A DNA stretch of 8,758 bases, taken from an uncultured Ruminococcus sp. Its GTDB lineage: Bacteria; Bacillota; Clostridia; Oscillospirales; Ruminococcaceae. The stretch covers positions 1-8,758 of the forward strand of contig CACYBC010000177.1 of the NCBI GenBank assembly GCA_902772615.1, written 5' to 3'. Both the position numbers and the translations under genes were made by a program. Shown here piece by piece: positions 7,627-8,758 of this stretch (position 1 is the stretch's first letter; every line of letters starts with the position of its first letter). The notes under the pieces are model-generated. The model was not told the DNA's origin and did no database searches. It was given only the letters and a program-made list of their open reading frames with translations.

Positions 7627-7657
7627 AGCCTGCCGTGCCTCACAGCAGGCTTTTTTT
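7627..7657 (+). terminator. Rho-independent terminator of gltX
   Basis: The arms AGCCTGC (7627-7633) and GCAGGCT (7645-7651) pair perfectly. Inside them GTG and CAC can pair after one C/A mismatch, leaving a CCT loop. A run of seven T (7651-7657) overlaps the end of the stem. It lies 16 bases after the gltX stop. Confidence 0.9.
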
Positions 7658-7669
7658 ATGCCGCGGTTT

Positions 7670-7686
7670 CTGGACATATTGTCCAG
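7670..7686. promoter_or_regulatory. Perfect dyad, candidate operator upstream of the dehydrogenase gene
   Basis: CTGGACATATTGTCCAG is a perfect inverted repeat with 7-bp arms and a 3-base TAT centre. It sits between the gltX terminator and the promoter of the next gene. Its centre is about 48 bases upstream of the predicted transcription start. It has no T-run and too short a loop for a terminator, so a dimeric regulator site is the better reading. I do not recognise the regulator family. Confidence 0.5.
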
Positions 7687-7710
7687 TTCAGTACACGTGT
7701 TGATTTTTCG

Positions 7711-7719
7711 TGTTATAAT
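7711..7719 (+). promoter_or_regulatory. Extended -10 promoter of the dehydrogenase gene
   Basis: TGTTATAAT contains a consensus -10 TATAAT (7714-7719) preceded by the TGn extension. No good -35 lies at the right distance: a 17-base spacer lands on GTACAC at 7691-7696. The start of transcription should be near 7726. The weak -35 next to the dyad at 7670-7686 is compatible with activator help, although an extended -10 can work without a -35. Confidence 0.7.
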
Positions 7720-7755
7720 CTATTAGGCCGAATAGGCGGTCATGACAGATCATAC

Positions 7756-7761
7756 AGGAGG
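7756..7761 (+). promoter_or_regulatory. Ribosome binding site that fixes the dehydrogenase start
   Basis: AGGAGG stands seven bases before ATG 7769, an ideal distance. The earlier in-frame ATG at 7742 has only AGGCGG two bases in front of it, which is too close to serve. This favours the shorter protein. Confidence 0.85.
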
Positions 7762-7768
7762 ATCAGAT

Positions 7769-8737
7769 ATGTATAACAAAGTAACTGTAGCCGGAGGCGG
7801 CGTGCTCGGAAGCCAGATAGCTTTTCAGGCCGCTTACTGTGGATTCGATGTGACGATCTGGCTCAGAAGCGAGGGCAGCATCGGGCGCACCCAGCCCAAA
7901 CTTGACGAACTCAGAACGACATATATCGAGACTATAGAAAAAATGGCGACTCCGGAAGGCAAATCGCCTGATGTTTGGGCAAGAGGAATAGCCGATCCCG
8001 AGACATTCGATAAAGACGCCTGCCTTGAGAGAGTGGAGAAGGCATATTCCGGTCTCAAGCTGGAGCTCGACCTCAAAAAGGCCGTAGAGGATGCAGATCT
8101 TGTCATCGAATCGATGGCCGAGATCACGGAAGAAAAAAAGGCCTTCTATCAGAAGATGGCTCCTCTTCTTCCCGAAAAGACAGTTATTGCCACAAACTCA
8201 TCCACTTTGCTTCCGTCAACTTTTGCAAAGGATACGGGGCGTCCGTCAAAGTATCTGTCACTTCATTTCGCAAACCACATCTGGAGGCAGAATCTAGCGG
8301 AAGTCATGGCTCAGAGCGAGACCGACCCGAGATATTTTGCTGAGGTAATGGAGTTCGCGACTCAGATAGGCATGATCCCTGTCCCGGTAAACAAGGAGAA
8401 GTCAGGCTATCTCCTTAACTCTCTGCTCGTTCCTTTCCTTCTCTGCGGAATGGATCTGGTCGCTAACGGTGTCTCAGATCCCGCCAGCGTGGACAAGGCC
8501 TGGAAACTCGGTACCGGAGCACCCAGAGGACCGTTTGAGATCATAGATGTAGTAGGAATAACGACAGCCTACAATATAATCCAGCAGTATCAGAAGGTAC
8601 CCGGACTCATCAGCCCTTTGCTAAGGAAGATGATGCTTCCCTACAACTTCAAGGGGATCTCAGCCATGCTCAAAAAATACATGGATGCAGGCAAGCTCGG
8701 AAGAGCTACCGGAGAAGGCTTTTACAAGTACGACTGA
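7769..8737 (+). CDS. 3-hydroxyacyl-CoA dehydrogenase family protein (3-hydroxybutyryl-CoA dehydrogenase-like)
   Basis: This predicted cytoplasmic NAD-dependent oxidoreductase would interconvert 3-hydroxyacyl-CoA and 3-ketoacyl-CoA. The product has 322 residues. An N-terminal Rossmann fold carries the dinucleotide loop GGGVLG (9-14). NSST is at 143-146. The catalytic pair corresponds to H166 and E178 within HFANHIWRQNLAEV (166-179). N217 in GYLLNSLLVP matches the substrate-site Asn of the family, and the C-terminal helical domain ends GEGFYKYD. Classical members have HFFNP at the active site. Here Pro is His170 and the following residues differ, as in a Firmicute subgroup that reads HFANxIW. 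The substrate may therefore not be acetoacetyl-CoA. No thiolase, crotonase or acyl-CoA dehydrogenase gene is in the window, so a butyrate or beta-oxidation role is unproven. Only 21 bases follow the stop, so any downstream partner is out of view. Confidence 0.87.
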   Translation: MYNKVTVAGGGVLGSQIAFQAAYCGFDVTIWLRSEGSIGRTQPKLDELRTTYIETIEKMATPEGKSPDVWARGIADPETFDKDACLERVEKAYSGLKLELDLKKAVEDADLVIESMAEITEEKKAFYQKMAPLLPEKTVIATNSSTLLPSTFAKDTGRPSKYLSLHFANHIWRQNLAEVMAQSETDPRYFAEVMEFATQIGMIPVPVNKEKSGYLLNSLLVPFLLCGMDLVANGVSDPASVDKAWKLGTGAPRGPFEIIDVVGITTAYNIIQQYQKVPGLISPLLRKMMLPYNFKGISAMLKKYMDAGKLGRATGEGFYKYD

Positions 8738-8758
8738 ATGATGCATTGATATCAAAAA

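Noticed and set aside
7724..7737. Two TAGGC copies nine bases apart after the dehydrogenase -10
   Set aside because: Five-base repeats are too short to support an operator without comparison to other genomes.
7742..7768. Earlier ATG start for the dehydrogenase, adding nine residues
   Set aside because: It lacks a properly spaced ribosome site. AGGAGG is seven bases before ATG 7769, and family members begin right before the first Rossmann strand.

Overview
The window reads as ordinary chromosome from a Gram-positive anaerobe, most likely a Firmicute of the class Clostridia. This placement is inferred from several things: a Bacillus-type TrpRS, a GluRS of bacterial type, strong sigma-A-like promoters, AGGAGG ribosome binding sites, an N-terminally anchored rather than periplasmic amylase, and a GC content that looks slightly above one half. 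No species is proposed. The DNA is densely packed. The longest gene-free stretches are about 140 bp (6025-6161) and 158 bp (7611-7768). I see no RNA gene, CRISPR array, insertion sequence or phage gene.

Region 1 (1-4950) is the distal part of a maltodextrin or starch operon on the plus strand. It holds a MalF-type permease cut by the window edge, a MalG-type permease, a GH13 amylase/glucosidase with an N-terminal membrane anchor, and a second GH13 enzyme with no export signal. The first three genes overlap by 1 and 4 bases, and the fourth follows after 12 bases. The layout suggests a complete route. The anchored enzyme cuts alpha-glucan outside the cell, the MalF/MalG pore imports the oligosaccharides, and the cytoplasmic GH13 finishes the hydrolysis. 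The binding protein is expected upstream. The ATPase may lie elsewhere, as in other Firmicutes that use a shared MsmK-type subunit. A perfect 12-bp hairpin with T/A flanks ends this operon and also the converging trpS gene.

Region 2 (5029-7657) holds two aminoacyl-tRNA synthetase genes transcribed away from each other, trpS (minus) and gltX (plus). The 137-bp gap contains two near-consensus promoters. Their -35 boxes touch back to back and form the perfect palindrome TGTCAATTGACA. Both leaders are only about 33 nt, so neither gene has a T-box riboswitch. gltX ends in a rho-independent terminator.

Region 3 (7658-8758) holds a monocistronic-looking gene for a 3-hydroxyacyl-CoA dehydrogenase family protein. 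It has its own extended -10 promoter and a 17-bp perfect dyad just upstream that looks like an operator.

No clearly new system is visible. The best leads are the abutting synthetase promoters, the dyad in front of the dehydrogenase gene, the second GH13 with altered conserved regions I and V, and the membrane-anchored GH13 co-translated with the transporter.
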